Assembly: GCA_964578835.1 (NCBI GenBank)
Contig: CAZOEL010000030.1
Location: 3,325-67,324, forward strand
DNA from: CAZOEL01 sp964578835
GTDB taxonomy: Bacteria; Desulfobacterota; Syntrophobacteria; Syntrophobacterales; Syntrophobacteraceae
Reading direction: 5' to 3'
Length of the DNA: 64,000 bases
Shown here: one piece after another, positions 44,356-52,962 of the stretch
Position numbering within the stretch: position 1 is the first letter of the stretch
How the letters are laid out: every line of letters begins with the position of its first letter
Notes under the pieces: generated by a model
What the model was told of the DNA's origin: nothing
Seen by the model: the letters and a program-made list of their open reading frames with translations, nothing else
The model's database searches: none
Program-made: the position numbers and the translations under genes

Positions 44356-45495
44356 TCAGGAGCACAGAAGATGCCGGTTTCCGAGCCTCACGCGGCGCAG
44401 CCCCGCTCGTTTGGCCGCTTCGAGGCAGGCATGGGCCTGAGCTTTTGAAGTGGTGGGAAAATCGTTTAGGAGAAATTCCGGGGCAAAGGCGAGGAGGGTG
44501 TAAGGAATATCGGGATTGAGCCTGGCGATGAACGAGGCGATGTGCGAGACCTCTTCTTCTCCCACATATCCCGGAACCATCAATGTGCTGGCCACCAGAA
44601 GGGGCGGGTCGGGACGATAAGACGTCCAAGCCGCAAGACGCGCAAAGTTTTCCAAAACCAGCCGATTGTCGCATCCGCACAAAGCTTTGTGGATTTGAGG
44701 GCTCCACGCCTTGAGATCAACCTTGATGCATCCTCCCGATTCGAGGGAAAGCCGCGCCATGCGTTTGAGCCACGCGGGATGAGCGCTTCCGTTTGTTTCC
44801 CAGCAAAATCTCAGGATATGGTGGGGATATTTGTCGCGCATGATCCGTGAAGCGCGAAGCGCAAAGGGGAGCTGCGGCGTTGGATCTCCGCCGAAGAAAC
44901 AAACGCAGCTCGTCTGCAGGTTTACCGCATTGCTCAGGCTTTCGGGAGAAACCGGGCTCAGATCCTCGTGCTGAGGCCCTTTAAAAGACCAATTTTGACA
45001 ATACAGGCAGTTGAAATTACAGGCTTCGAAAAAGACTGCAAGATTGTAGTACCCTGCTTCCGGACCATCTTCGTAGGCGTAGTCGGGGTATCCCGCTCCG
45101 GTTCCTCCCGCGCATACCCAATCGGCTACACAGTTGGTGGGAATGAGGTCGTGATAGTAAAGAACTCTGGCGCGCCTCCTGCCGTCATGCCTCAAGCTGA
45201 AGCCGTTTCCACTACGGACGCCGCAGTAGCCTTTATCTTCCTCACTCATGCGGCATTGGTGATGGCACAACCTGCAGGAAATGCCCTCCAGCTCGAAAGG
45301 AGGCAGAGGCGGAAGTCCGAAACAGCTGCGCGACAAACCATGAAGCGATTTAATGTGCTCTCGGCTTTCTTCCCAACGACCGCGAAGGCAATCAGGACAA
45401 ATGCCGATGCGAGAGCCTATTCCTTCGTAGGTCTTCATGCACAGACGGCAGGTCATCCCGCCGGCGGCAAATAAGCTCTCCTTTATATTCCACAT
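44356..45495 (-). CDS. Radical SAM protein with N-terminal cysteine-rich region, last gene of hyp operon
   Basis: 379 residues from the ATG at 45495, with GGGAAGAAG upstream and only 16 bp after the hypE stop. The N terminus has cysteine pairs CRLCMKTYEG, ICPDC and CRLCHHQCRM that could bind zinc or iron. The radical SAM motif is CNFNCLYCQNW in mid-chain, followed by FGGDPTPQ and WETNGS. This is the PflA-like (PflX, AmmeMemoRadiSam-related) branch. Its reaction is not known. Its position at the end of the hydrogenase maturation operon suggests a role tied to hydrogenase or another glycyl-radical or metalloenzyme. A hairpin (44340-44363) overlaps its stop codon. Confidence 0.85.
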   Translation of the reverse strand: MWNIKESLFAAGGMTCRLCMKTYEGIGSRIGICPDCLRGRWEESREHIKSLHGLSRSCFGLPPLPPFELEGISCRLCHHQCRMSEEDKGYCGVRSGNGFSLRHDGRRRARVLYYHDLIPTNCVADWVCAGGTGAGYPDYAYEDGPEAGYYNLAVFFEACNFNCLYCQNWSFKGPQHEDLSPVSPESLSNAVNLQTSCVCFFGGDPTPQLPFALRASRIMRDKYPHHILRFCWETNGSAHPAWLKRMARLSLESGGCIKVDLKAWSPQIHKALCGCDNRLVLENFARLAAWTSYRPDPPLLVASTLMVPGYVGEEEVSHIASFIARLNPDIPYTLLAFAPEFLLNDFPTTSKAQAHACLEAAKRAGLRRVRLGNRHLLCS

Positions 45496-45511
45496 CACTT
45501 CTTCCCTTCGG

Positions 45512-46522
45512 TCAGCAGATCCTGGGAAGCTGTTCGCCGCGCAACATGTCGACCAGTCGATGGCCTCCAATGCGCGTGCGCAAAAAAACGCGTCCCGGGT
45601 TGTCCGAAGTAATTTCACCTATTCTAATGGCTTCTTTGCCAAGAGGGTGGCTGCGCATGGCGCGAAGCACGTCATCTTCGGCGCCGGCCGGTACGATGGC
45701 GAGCACTTTGCCTTCATTCGCCACGTAGAGCGGATCGAAGCCCAGCATTTCGCACGCCCCGGACACATCCTCCCGAATCGGCAGCGCTTCCTCGAAGAGC
45801 CGGATGCCAACGCCCGATTGCTGCGCGATTTCATTGAGCGTTGTCGCCACCCCGCCTCGAGTCGGGTCGCGAAGAACGTGTATGTCTGAAGAGGCTTCCA
45901 ACATCTTTGAAATAAGGCCGTTTAGCGAAGCCGAGTCGCTCTTGATCTCATTTTCAAACGACAGGCCTTCTCTTTTGCACAGGACCGCCATTCCGTGGTC
46001 TCCTATGGAGCCGTTGATGAGCACGACGTCGCCCGGCAAAGCGCTGCGGCCATCTATTTCAATTCCTTCCGGAACGATCCCGATCCCGGATGTGTTGATG
46101 AAAATCTTATCCGCCTTGCCTCGCGGCGCCACCTTCGTATCCCCGGCTACAATGAGGACATTAGCCTCCTTCGCGGCTTCGGCCATGGAGGCGACAACAT
46201 AGCGCAGTAGCTCTATCGAAAGCCCTTCCTCGAGTATAAAGCCGGCAGTGAGGTAGAGCGGGGTTGCTCCCCGCATGCACAAGTCGTTCACTGTGCCGTG
46301 GATGGATAGACTCCCGATGTCTCCTCCCGGGAAAACGATCGGGTCCACAATATAAGAGTCCGTTGTCATCGCTATTCGAGCGCCCTTCATGTGAAGCAGC
46401 GCGCTGTCGTTCATCTCAAGAAGGTATTCGTTCCGGAATGCGTTGATGAAAAGCTGCTGCACGAGCTCGTGCATGGCGCGTCCGCCGCTTCCCTGATCGA
46501 GTTGAATGGTCGTTGGCTCCAT
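45512..46522 (-). CDS. hypE: Hydrogenase maturation protein HypE
   Basis: 336 residues from the ATG at 46522, which starts the family core and avoids a 47-bp overlap with hypD. HypE dehydrates the carbamoyl group placed on its C-terminal Cys by HypF to make the thiocyanate that donates cyanide to the [NiFe] iron. The essential C terminus PRIC is present as the last four residues. ATP-binding features of the AIR-synthase-like fold are seen: DQGSGGRAMHEL, GDTKVAPRG, INGSIGDHGMAVL and DPTRGGVATTLNE. It lies between hypD and the radical SAM gene, all on -. Confidence 0.95.
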   Translation of the reverse strand: MEPTTIQLDQGSGGRAMHELVQQLFINAFRNEYLLEMNDSALLHMKGARIAMTTDSYIVDPIVFPGGDIGSLSIHGTVNDLCMRGATPLYLTAGFILEEGLSIELLRYVVASMAEAAKEANVLIVAGDTKVAPRGKADKIFINTSGIGIVPEGIEIDGRSALPGDVVLINGSIGDHGMAVLCKREGLSFENEIKSDSASLNGLISKMLEASSDIHVLRDPTRGGVATTLNEIAQQSGVGIRLFEEALPIREDVSGACEMLGFDPLYVANEGKVLAIVPAGAEDDVLRAMRSHPLGKEAIRIGEITSDNPGRVFLRTRIGGHRLVDMLRGEQLPRIC

Positions 46523-46541
46523 CTTTCGTTCTTTCCATCCT

Positions 46542-47636
46542 TCATGTCTGGCTGTGATAGCGATAGTAGGCTCCGCAGGTTCCTTCACTCGACACCATGC
46601 ATGGACCCATGGGATTGTCAGGAGAGCAGGCCTTCCTGAAAAGAGGACATTCCGGAGGAGTCATCACCCCACGAAGAACATCTCCGCACCGGCAGCCCGG
46701 GTGCTCTTTGACTTTTATCTCGGGCATCGAAAAGCGTTCGGCGGCGTCGAAATCCCGCCACTCCGGACGAGGCTTTTGCCCGCTTTTGGGAATCATTCCC
46801 AAGCCCCGCCATGTCGAATCGACAGGCTCGAAAACTTCGTTCATGAGCGCCATGGCGGCCGAGTTCCCCTCTGTTGAGACCGCCCTGCGGTACTGGTTCA
46901 TTACCATCGCCTCGCCATTCTCCACCTGTTTGACCAGCATGTGGATTCCTTGCAGGAGGTCCAGCGGTTCGAAGCCGGTGACGACACACGGAACATGATA
47001 TCCTTTTGTGACTTCTTCGTAAGCGGCTGTTCCGATGACGGTGCTGACGTGCCCGGGGCAGATGAATCCGTCAAGGTCGAGATCTTTTGAATCGAGCAAA
47101 GCCCTCATTGCCGGCAGCAAAAGCTTGTGAGCGGAAAAGACGGAAAAATTCTTCAAACCCTGCAAACGAGCCTGCTTGACCGCGGCGGCGACGGTCGGAG
47201 TGGTGGTCTCAAAGCCGATGCCAAGGAACACCACATGCCTTTTCGGATTCTGGCGCGCGATCTCGAGAGCATCGAGGGCGGCGTAGGCGATTCGGATATC
47301 GGCGCCGTTGCTTCGCTCTTCGAGAAGCGAGGATGAGGAGCCGGGAACCCTGAGGAGGTCGCCGAAAGAAGTCGTGATGACGTCAGGTTGTTGGGCAAGC
47401 CATAGAGCTCGGTCTATGTCTTCATTCGCTGTGACGCAGACCGGGCAACCGGGACCGCTGATGAGCCGAATCCAGGGTGGTAGAAGCTCTCGCAGGCCCG
47501 CCCTGAAGATTGCGACCGTATGAGTTCCGCATATCTCCATGAATCTCATAATCTTGCCGCTATAAGTCTTCTTCTGCAGGGCGTTCAGGATGTTGCGGGC
47601 AAGCTCGGGATCCCTGTATTCATCGAGGTATTTCAT
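46542..47636 (-). CDS. hypD: Hydrogenase maturation protein HypD
   Basis: 364 residues. HypD is the iron-sulfur scaffold on which, with HypC, the Fe(CN)2CO unit is built. Conserved elements are all present: CGTHT near residue 36, GPGCPVC near 62, GIGFETTTP near 140, CPGHVSTVIG in the middle, and the C-terminal cluster-binding set GCRCGDVLRG, ECPLFRKAC and GPCMVSSEGTCGAYY. It overlaps the hypF stop codon by 4 bp (ATGA), so translation is coupled. The usual hypC gene is not found between hypF and hypD. Confidence 0.97.
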   Translation of the reverse strand: MKYLDEYRDPELARNILNALQKKTYSGKIMRFMEICGTHTVAIFRAGLRELLPPWIRLISGPGCPVCVTANEDIDRALWLAQQPDVITTSFGDLLRVPGSSSSLLEERSNGADIRIAYAALDALEIARQNPKRHVVFLGIGFETTTPTVAAAVKQARLQGLKNFSVFSAHKLLLPAMRALLDSKDLDLDGFICPGHVSTVIGTAAYEEVTKGYHVPCVVTGFEPLDLLQGIHMLVKQVENGEAMVMNQYRRAVSTEGNSAAMALMNEVFEPVDSTWRGLGMIPKSGQKPRPEWRDFDAAERFSMPEIKVKEHPGCRCGDVLRGVMTPPECPLFRKACSPDNPMGPCMVSSEGTCGAYYRYHSQT

Positions 47637-49999
47637 TGGAGGACTCCTCCCTTATGGCTTTGGTTGAGCCATAGAGCGCCTAGGTACGCCTGTCCGAGCG
47701 CGATGCAGGCGTCGTTTGCGGGAATCTGGACAGGCGCATGCACTTCAAAATTGAGGTTTCTCAGCCGGGAGAGGAGGCTTTCCAAAAGGTGCGCGTTTTG
47801 AAAGACGCCTCCGCCAAGAACGATTTGTTTGACGCCGCTTTCGTCGCTTATTCTCTCAATTGCCCGAGAGAGCATGGAGATGACGCCGTTATGGAAGCGT
47901 GCGGAAACAACGCCGCGAGGAATTCTCTGGCGCACATCCCGCAGCGCCTCCGAAACCATGGGGAAGGGATCGAGAATCCAGGCGTCGCCGGCCTTATACA
48001 CATCGCTGCTGTAGGATGTGCTGTCAGGCTCGAGCGCCTGTTCAAGCTCTATTGCCGCCTGGCCTTCATAAGCCGTTGTTCCGGATTCCGGCAGCCCAGT
48101 CATTGCGGCGACGGCATCGAAAAGCCTTCCACAAGAGGAAGTGAGGGGGCAGTTCAAGTTTTGGTCCAGCATTTGGATGACAAGACGATGATTCTTCTGC
48201 TCCCACTGCGGGAAAAGCTCCGAAAAGATGCGTCCGGCATTCTCCGGATCGATGCGCCAAAGATAACTGAGCGCCATGCGCCATGGCTCCTTTATGGCTT
48301 TGCTTCCTCCCGGGAGGGGCGCATATCGGAAATGGCCGAGACGCTCAAATTCAAGGCCATCCACCCGAAGGATTTCTCCTCCCCAGATGGCGCCGTCTGT
48401 TCCATAACCCGTCCCGTCGAGAGCGACTCCCAGGACAGGGCCGCCGATCTTTCGCTCGGCGATGACCGCGGCAATGTGCGCGTGATGATGCTGCACGGGC
48501 AGCACGGGCAGTTCTTCCTTACGGTTCAACGCCCACTGAGTGCTGAGATAATCCGGGTGCATGTCGCAAACGACGCAGCGCGGCTCGACCTCGAGAATGC
48601 GCTCGAGATGAGATATGGTAAGCTCGAACGACTCGAGAGTTTCAAGATTCTCAAGATCGCCGATATGCTGGCTCAAAAAAGCTTCGCCGCGACGCGTTAC
48701 GCAAACGGCGTTCTTCAGCTCAGCGCCCACTCCGAGCACCGGCGGCGAGGATGCGGGCATGGAGATGGGGACGGGCGCGAACCCGCGAGAACGCCTGACC
48801 ATCCGTGGTTTTGAATCGATCACGCGGGTGACGGAGTCGTCGCAACGCAGGTAGATCTCTCGGTCATGGAAGAGAAAATAATCGGCGATTCCAGCAAGCC
48901 TTTCGCGCGCCTCCCGATTTCCGGTGACGATCGGCTCGTCGCTTTGGTTTCCGCTGGTCATGACGAGCGCCTGATAGGGGGCTTCGTTAAAGAGCAGGAA
49001 GTGAAGCGGCGTGTACGGCAGCATTGCGCCGAGGCTTTTGTTGCGAGGCGCAATGCTCGCGGCGAGATCCGGGAACGCTGAAAGGCGGAGTCGATCGAGC
49101 AGAACAATGGGACGCTGCGAGCTCGTGAGCAAAGCCTCTTCGGAGAGTCCCAAACTACAGTACCGCTTGACGGCCTCAACGTCTGAAAACATCAGCGCAA
49201 AGGGTTTTTCCTCTCGAATCTTTCTGCTTCTGAGCCTTTTGACGGCGGATTCTTTGAAGGCGTCGACCGAGAGGTGAAAACCGCCCAGCCCCTTGATAGC
49301 CACAATAGCGCCTTGAGTAAGGAGGTTCATCGCTTCTATGACGGCCTCGTCTCGCTCGGCGATCTTTTCTCCGGAAGCCGTTTCCACCCAAACCTGAGGC
49401 CCGCACTCCCAACAGGCGTTCGGCTGAGCGTGAAACCTTCTATCCAGAGGATTTCCGTACTCTTCGAGGCATGCGGGACACATGAAAAAACCGGCCATGG
49501 TGGTCTTGTCGCGATCGTAAGGAATATCCTTTATTATCGTGTAGCGAGGGCCGCAGTTGGTGCAATTGATGAAGGGATATCGGTACCGGCGGTCGTCTCG
49601 ATCGAAGAGCTCGCGGAGACAGTCATCGCAGACGCAGACATCCGGTGAGATGAGCGTCGAGCGGGCTTGACCGGCCTTGCTCGCGAGAATTTGGAATCCT
49701 TCCATTGGCTGGAAAGATCGCTCGTGAATCTCGATCTCGGAAATGCGGGACAGGGGAGGGGCTTTGGCCGAAATGTCTCGGGTGAATCGATCGATGCTGT
49801 CGTTCAGGCCCGCCGCTTCGATCTCCACGCCATCCGACTGGTTTCTGACCCAGCCGGTCAGCGCGTGCTCTCGGGCGAGTTGATAGATGAAAGGTCTGAA
49901 TCCAACTCCCTGAACGATGCCCCGGATGCAAATGCGAATGCGCCGATGATCTGTGCTTGCATCCTTCTCACTCATCACATTTATTGATGCTTCCATCAT
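47633..49999 (-). CDS. hypF: Carbamoyltransferase HypF
   Basis: 788 residues. HypF uses carbamoyl phosphate and ATP to carbamoylate the C-terminal Cys of HypE. Domains in order: acylphosphatase (about 20-105, IRGIVQGVGFRPF), two zinc-finger-like motifs (CDDCLREL, CTNCGPRY, CPACLEEY, CWECGPQ), a YrdC-like domain (about 210-390) and a Kae1/TobZ-like carbamoyltransferase domain with HHHAHIAAV, DGTGYGTDGAIWGGE and VLGGGVFQN. The first ATG pair lacks a clear ribosome site; an ATG eight codons in is an alternative start. It lies 9 bp from the hypB stop. Confidence 0.96.
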   Translation of the reverse strand: MMEASINVMSEKDASTDHRRIRICIRGIVQGVGFRPFIYQLAREHALTGWVRNQSDGVEIEAAGLNDSIDRFTRDISAKAPPLSRISEIEIHERSFQPMEGFQILASKAGQARSTLISPDVCVCDDCLRELFDRDDRRYRYPFINCTNCGPRYTIIKDIPYDRDKTTMAGFFMCPACLEEYGNPLDRRFHAQPNACWECGPQVWVETASGEKIAERDEAVIEAMNLLTQGAIVAIKGLGGFHLSVDAFKESAVKRLRSRKIREEKPFALMFSDVEAVKRYCSLGLSEEALLTSSQRPIVLLDRLRLSAFPDLAASIAPRNKSLGAMLPYTPLHFLLFNEAPYQALVMTSGNQSDEPIVTGNREARERLAGIADYFLFHDREIYLRCDDSVTRVIDSKPRMVRRSRGFAPVPISMPASSPPVLGVGAELKNAVCVTRRGEAFLSQHIGDLENLETLESFELTISHLERILEVEPRCVVCDMHPDYLSTQWALNRKEELPVLPVQHHHAHIAAVIAERKIGGPVLGVALDGTGYGTDGAIWGGEILRVDGLEFERLGHFRYAPLPGGSKAIKEPWRMALSYLWRIDPENAGRIFSELFPQWEQKNHRLVIQMLDQNLNCPLTSSCGRLFDAVAAMTGLPESGTTAYEGQAAIELEQALEPDSTSYSSDVYKAGDAWILDPFPMVSEALRDVRQRIPRGVVSARFHNGVISMLSRAIERISDESGVKQIVLGGGVFQNAHLLESLLSRLRNLNFEVHAPVQIPANDACIALGQAYLGALWLNQSHKGGVLQ

Positions 50000-50008
50000 A
50001 ATCAGGAC

Positions 50009-50686
50009 TTACCGGGATGAGAGCCGCCTGCGCTCTTCAACTTTCTTTTCGAGCCAGGAAAACCATCGATCGAGTCCTTCTCCCGTGCGGCAGGAAATTT
50101 CGAATAGGCTCTGCGAGGCGTTGAGCTGTCTCGCTCGCTCGCGGATCTTTGCGATATCGCAGTCTATGTAAGGGAGAAGGTCAATTTTGTTCACCAGAAG
50201 GACCGATGAAATCTGAAACATAAGCGGGTACTTGAGCGGTTTGTCGTCCCCTTCGGCAACGCTCAGAATGGTGATTTTATCGTGCTCTCCCAGGTTGAAC
50301 TCAGCCGGGCAGACGAGGTTCCCGACATTTTCTATTACGAGAAGATCGAGACCCTGCAGATCAATCGATTCAAGCGCTATCTGGATCATATTCCCGTCGA
50401 GGTGGCAACCGCCGTCCGTATTGATCTGAACGGCCTGCACGCCTTTTTTCCGGATGCGCTCGGCATCGTAACAGGTCTGGAGATCGCCTTCGATGACGGC
50501 CATGCGGAGTCGGCCCGAAAGGGCTTCTACGGTTTTCTCGAGCAGCGAAGTCTTTCCGGCCCCGGGTGAGCTCATCAAGTTGATCGTATAAATACCTAGC
50601 TCGTCGAAGAGTTTTCGGTTCGCCGCAGCCAGTCTTTCATTCACCTGAAGGATGTTCTGAACTAGGGGTATCTTTATCTCCGCCAT
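50009..50686 (-). CDS. hypB: Hydrogenase nickel incorporation GTPase HypB
   Basis: 225 residues from the ATG at 50686, preceded by GGGAG at 8 bp. The P-loop is SSPGAGKTSLLE near residue 45, and VEN/NVGNLVCPAEF and VNKIDLL are the switch and base-recognition motifs. GGCHLD provides the Cys and His of the conserved metal site at the dimer interface. The N-terminal nickel-storing CxxCGC or polyhistidine stretch found in some HypB proteins is missing, so nickel must come through HypA or another chaperone. The gene start overlaps the 3' end of hypA by about 50 bp. Confidence 0.95.
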   Translation of the reverse strand: MAEIKIPLVQNILQVNERLAAANRKLFDELGIYTINLMSSPGAGKTSLLEKTVEALSGRLRMAVIEGDLQTCYDAERIRKKGVQAVQINTDGGCHLDGNMIQIALESIDLQGLDLLVIENVGNLVCPAEFNLGEHDKITILSVAEGDDKPLKYPLMFQISSVLLVNKIDLLPYIDCDIAKIRERARQLNASQSLFEISCRTGEGLDRWFSWLEKKVEERRRLSSR

Positions 50687-51038
50687 CTTCATCTCCCGTT
50701 TCACCCTCTATGCTCATAAGCAGGAGATCCCTGCCACTTACAACTTCGAAGGCGGGCTTTTCGCATTGAGGACATAAAAAAATCAGGTCTTCCACTTCAA
50801 ATAGTAGATTGCAGTCCGGGCAACGGGCTACGACTGGCGCGGTTTCAATCTCCAGCACGGCGTCCGATGCGATGGTGTTCTTAGTAAGAAGATCGAAACA
50901 GAAGGTCAGGGAGCTCGGCACAACGGCGGCCATGGCTCCGATTTGAAGCTTTATCGTTTTCACCCGTTGCAATCGATGCGCTTCGCCTTGCTCCAGAACC
51001 GCGTCTAAGATGCTTTGCGCAATGGACATTTCGTGCAC
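50637..51038 (-). CDS. hypA: Hydrogenase nickel chaperone HypA
   Basis: 133 residues from a GTG at 51038, 6 bp after GAGAGGA. This start gives (M)HEMS, and His2 is the known nickel ligand of HypA, so I prefer it to longer frames. The zinc site is CPDC at about 74-77 and CPQC near 90. The family normally ends about 113-120 residues; here about 20 extra residues, rich in Asp, Glu and Ser, follow MSIEGET and are encoded by the stretch that also contains the start of hypB. The tail may be a by-product of gene overlap. It is the first gene of the hyp operon. Confidence 0.94.
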   Translation of the reverse strand: MHEMSIAQSILDAVLEQGEAHRLQRVKTIKLQIGAMAAVVPSSLTFCFDLLTKNTIASDAVLEIETAPVVARCPDCNLLFEVEDLIFLCPQCEKPAFEVVSGRDLLLMSIEGETGDEDGGDKDTPSSEHPSGE

Positions 51039-51499
51039 AGCGCGTCCTCTCATTTTCTTTCATTCGATGCGCGTCGCCCGACCATCGGGGACATAGGCAA
51101 GTAACATAAGGATCTGAATGTATCAAGAGGGCGGCCATTCTTTGTGTCATCACGGACTGTCGTCAACTTGTTGCGAGGCTTCGCAGCGCCTTGGAGCAAA
51201 AGCGCTTCGTCATCTCTACTTACATAGATGAGAAAGAGAGGTGGGGATAGGTCTCCACTTCTTTGTGACCCGAAGGGCTCTTTAGGACGCCCCTACGGGC
51301 TATTTCCAGTCTTGCACGATCCTTGAGCAAACCTTATGTCAAATGGTCAGATTTCCATCTATTCATTTGCGTCTCCTCAATTTATGATGTAGGTGGTTGA
51401 GTAGACTATTATTTTCCTATTCTTTTCAGCTCCTTTCTTTGAACAACCATTCTACTTTCCAAAAGCATGAAAGCCAAATTGCCCTCCTAACTTGCAGGA

Positions 51500-51634
51500 G
51501 GGAGCATTACCTGTTTGTTAACGGAAAAAACGGAATATCATTACTCCCATGCAGACTAAAAGAGTAAGGATATTGTTACCGCTGATCGCCCATCCAGCGC
51601 TAGATCAGGGCATTAAGAAACGGGTAATGCTCCC
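51500..51634. mobile_element. MITE-like element, 135 bp, with 22-bp terminal inverted repeats
   Basis: The ends 51500-51521 and 51613-51634 are inverted copies matching at 20 of 22 positions (each begins GGGAGCATTACC when read inwards). CTTGCAG occurs directly at 51491-51497 and 51635-51641, which could be a 7-bp target duplication with two extra bases on the left. There is no coding sequence inside. It looks like a non-autonomous insertion. Confidence 0.6.
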
Positions 51635-51740
51635 CTTGCAGAAACTTGTGACTGTCGAGGTTTCCAACCAGAATCCAGCCCAGCGCAAAACCCGGATTCC
51701 TGCTTGAAGACCGCCGGAAGGACGGCGAAGTAAATTTTCA

Positions 51741-51780
51741 GATAGTTTCTTATGATTTAATGATTAGGAACTATCATAAG
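51741..51780. promoter_or_regulatory. Mutually exclusive stems downstream of the DUF362 gene
   Basis: GATAGTT (51741-51747) pairs with AACTATC (51769-51775), while CTTATGAT (51749-51756) pairs with ATCATAAG (51773-51780). The 3' halves overlap by three bases, so only one stem can form fully. It lies 115 bp past the DUF362 stop codon. It could be a terminator or part of another decayed repeat. Confidence 0.25.
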
Positions 51781-51894
51781 CACTCAAACGCAATAAACGT
51801 TCTGAAGATGTCGGACCGATTTATTCCCAAAAAAACCTGAAGGTTGAACATCGATGGCCCTTTAGGTCTGCAGGACCACGAAGCGCACGCCTCG

Positions 51895-52962
51895 TCAGAC
51901 CCTTATCAGTTCATAATCAAGACTGCCGAGTCCCAGACTCTGAGCATATTCCAATTGCACCATGGGGTTTTTACCGGGATGAAATTCTTTGAAAATCTCT
52001 TTTCCGCAGGAGTCGTTTACAAGGTCAAGACTCGCCATGTCTATGGCCACGGGATCGGTCGAAGCGAAAACCCCCACATCCGGCGCGATCCGCTCGTTTT
52101 CATAAGCCCAACAATCGCATTCCTTGTTTATCCGCAGGGCAAAATTCAGAAAACACGCCTTGCCTTTCTTATCTTTTAGAATGGCATAGGCATACTCAAC
52201 CATCTTTTTTTGGATTTCATCGCCCACTTCAAAATCGACAAATAGGGCCATACTCGGGCAAACTCCTACACAACTTGCGCACCCGATGCACTTTTCCTTA
52301 TTCAATACCGACTTGCTGTCTTCTATATGGATTGCCCAAGCGGGGCAAACCTTCTCGCATGCGCCACAGCCGATGCATTTATCCTCGTAAAAAGTAGGGA
52401 TGGCATCGCAGTGCTGAGCCAGTTTGCCCGCCCTTGTAGCACAGCCCATTCCGATATTCTTCAGGGCGCCGCCGAAACTCGTCATCCCGTGCCCTTTGAA
52501 ATGAGTCACCGCAACGAAAGCATCCGCATCCAGATAACAGCGGCCGACCTTGGCTATCTTTATGAAGCTTTGATCGATTTGCACATCACCGACATCTTCT
52601 TTCTTTCCATCATCAGGGATGAAAATATCCACCCCTACTGTTTCCTTTGTAAAACCATGGGCCATGGCGACTCCGAGATGATCTTTCGAATTGAGCCGTT
52701 TCCCGCGATAAAGCGTGTTGGCGTCTGAAAGAAATGGGTCGGCGCCCTTTCTAGCGATCTCGTCGCATATTACTCGCAAATGCTCAGGCCTGACGAATGA
52801 GTTAGTTCCGTCCTCGCCGAAATGCAGCTTCACGACTGCTTTCCGACCTGCTTCGACAAAAGAGAGGACTCGGCTTTTCTCCAGCAGCAAACCGAGCTTG
52901 CGGTTCACTGCATCGATGTCCTCCGCATCCTTGACAGGCACAAAGAATACCTTGCTCTTCAT
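51895..52962 (-). CDS. DUF362 protein with inserted 2x[4Fe-4S] ferredoxin domain
   Basis: 355 residues from the ATG at 52962, 6 bp after AGGAG; an ATG two codons further out is too close to that site. The DUF362 fold is read from VVKLHFGEDGTNSFVRPE and THFKGHGMTSFGGALKN. In mid-chain two ferredoxin motifs are inserted: CIGCGACEKVCP and CIGCASCVGVCP. The ending shows PVAIDMASLDLVN and LGLGSLDYELI. Such proteins are common in anaerobes and are presumed electron-transfer or cofactor-related proteins, but no reaction is established. It has no partner gene on the same strand nearby and no signal peptide. Confidence 0.9.
   Translation of the reverse strand: MKSKVFFVPVKDAEDIDAVNRKLGLLLEKSRVLSFVEAGRKAVVKLHFGEDGTNSFVRPEHLRVICDEIARKGADPFLSDANTLYRGKRLNSKDHLGVAMAHGFTKETVGVDIFIPDDGKKEDVGDVQIDQSFIKIAKVGRCYLDADAFVAVTHFKGHGMTSFGGALKNIGMGCATRAGKLAQHCDAIPTFYEDKCIGCGACEKVCPAWAIHIEDSKSVLNKEKCIGCASCVGVCPSMALFVDFEVGDEIQKKMVEYAYAILKDKKGKACFLNFALRINKECDCWAYENERIAPDVGVFASTDPVAIDMASLDLVNDSCGKEIFKEFHPGKNPMVQLEYAQSLGLGSLDYELIRV

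Larger units (their letters stand above)
51039..51894. other. Non-coding region of 856 bp holding repeats
   Basis: Lies upstream of the hyp operon and downstream of the DUF362 gene. It contains the MITE-like element at 51500-51634, a small hairpin CCCTCCT/AGGAGGG (51482-51502), and alternative overlapping stems at 51741-51780. No gene of convincing coding character was seen. The hyp promoter should lie near 51050-51200, but I find no confident -35/-10 pair. Confidence 0.6.

Noticed and set aside
45801..46202. Several frames on + within hypE and hypD
   Set aside because: All are shadows of the strongly conserved hyp genes on -.
47738..48814. A 358-codon frame on + within hypF
   Set aside because: Antisense to clear HypF motifs on -. 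It has no signature of its own.
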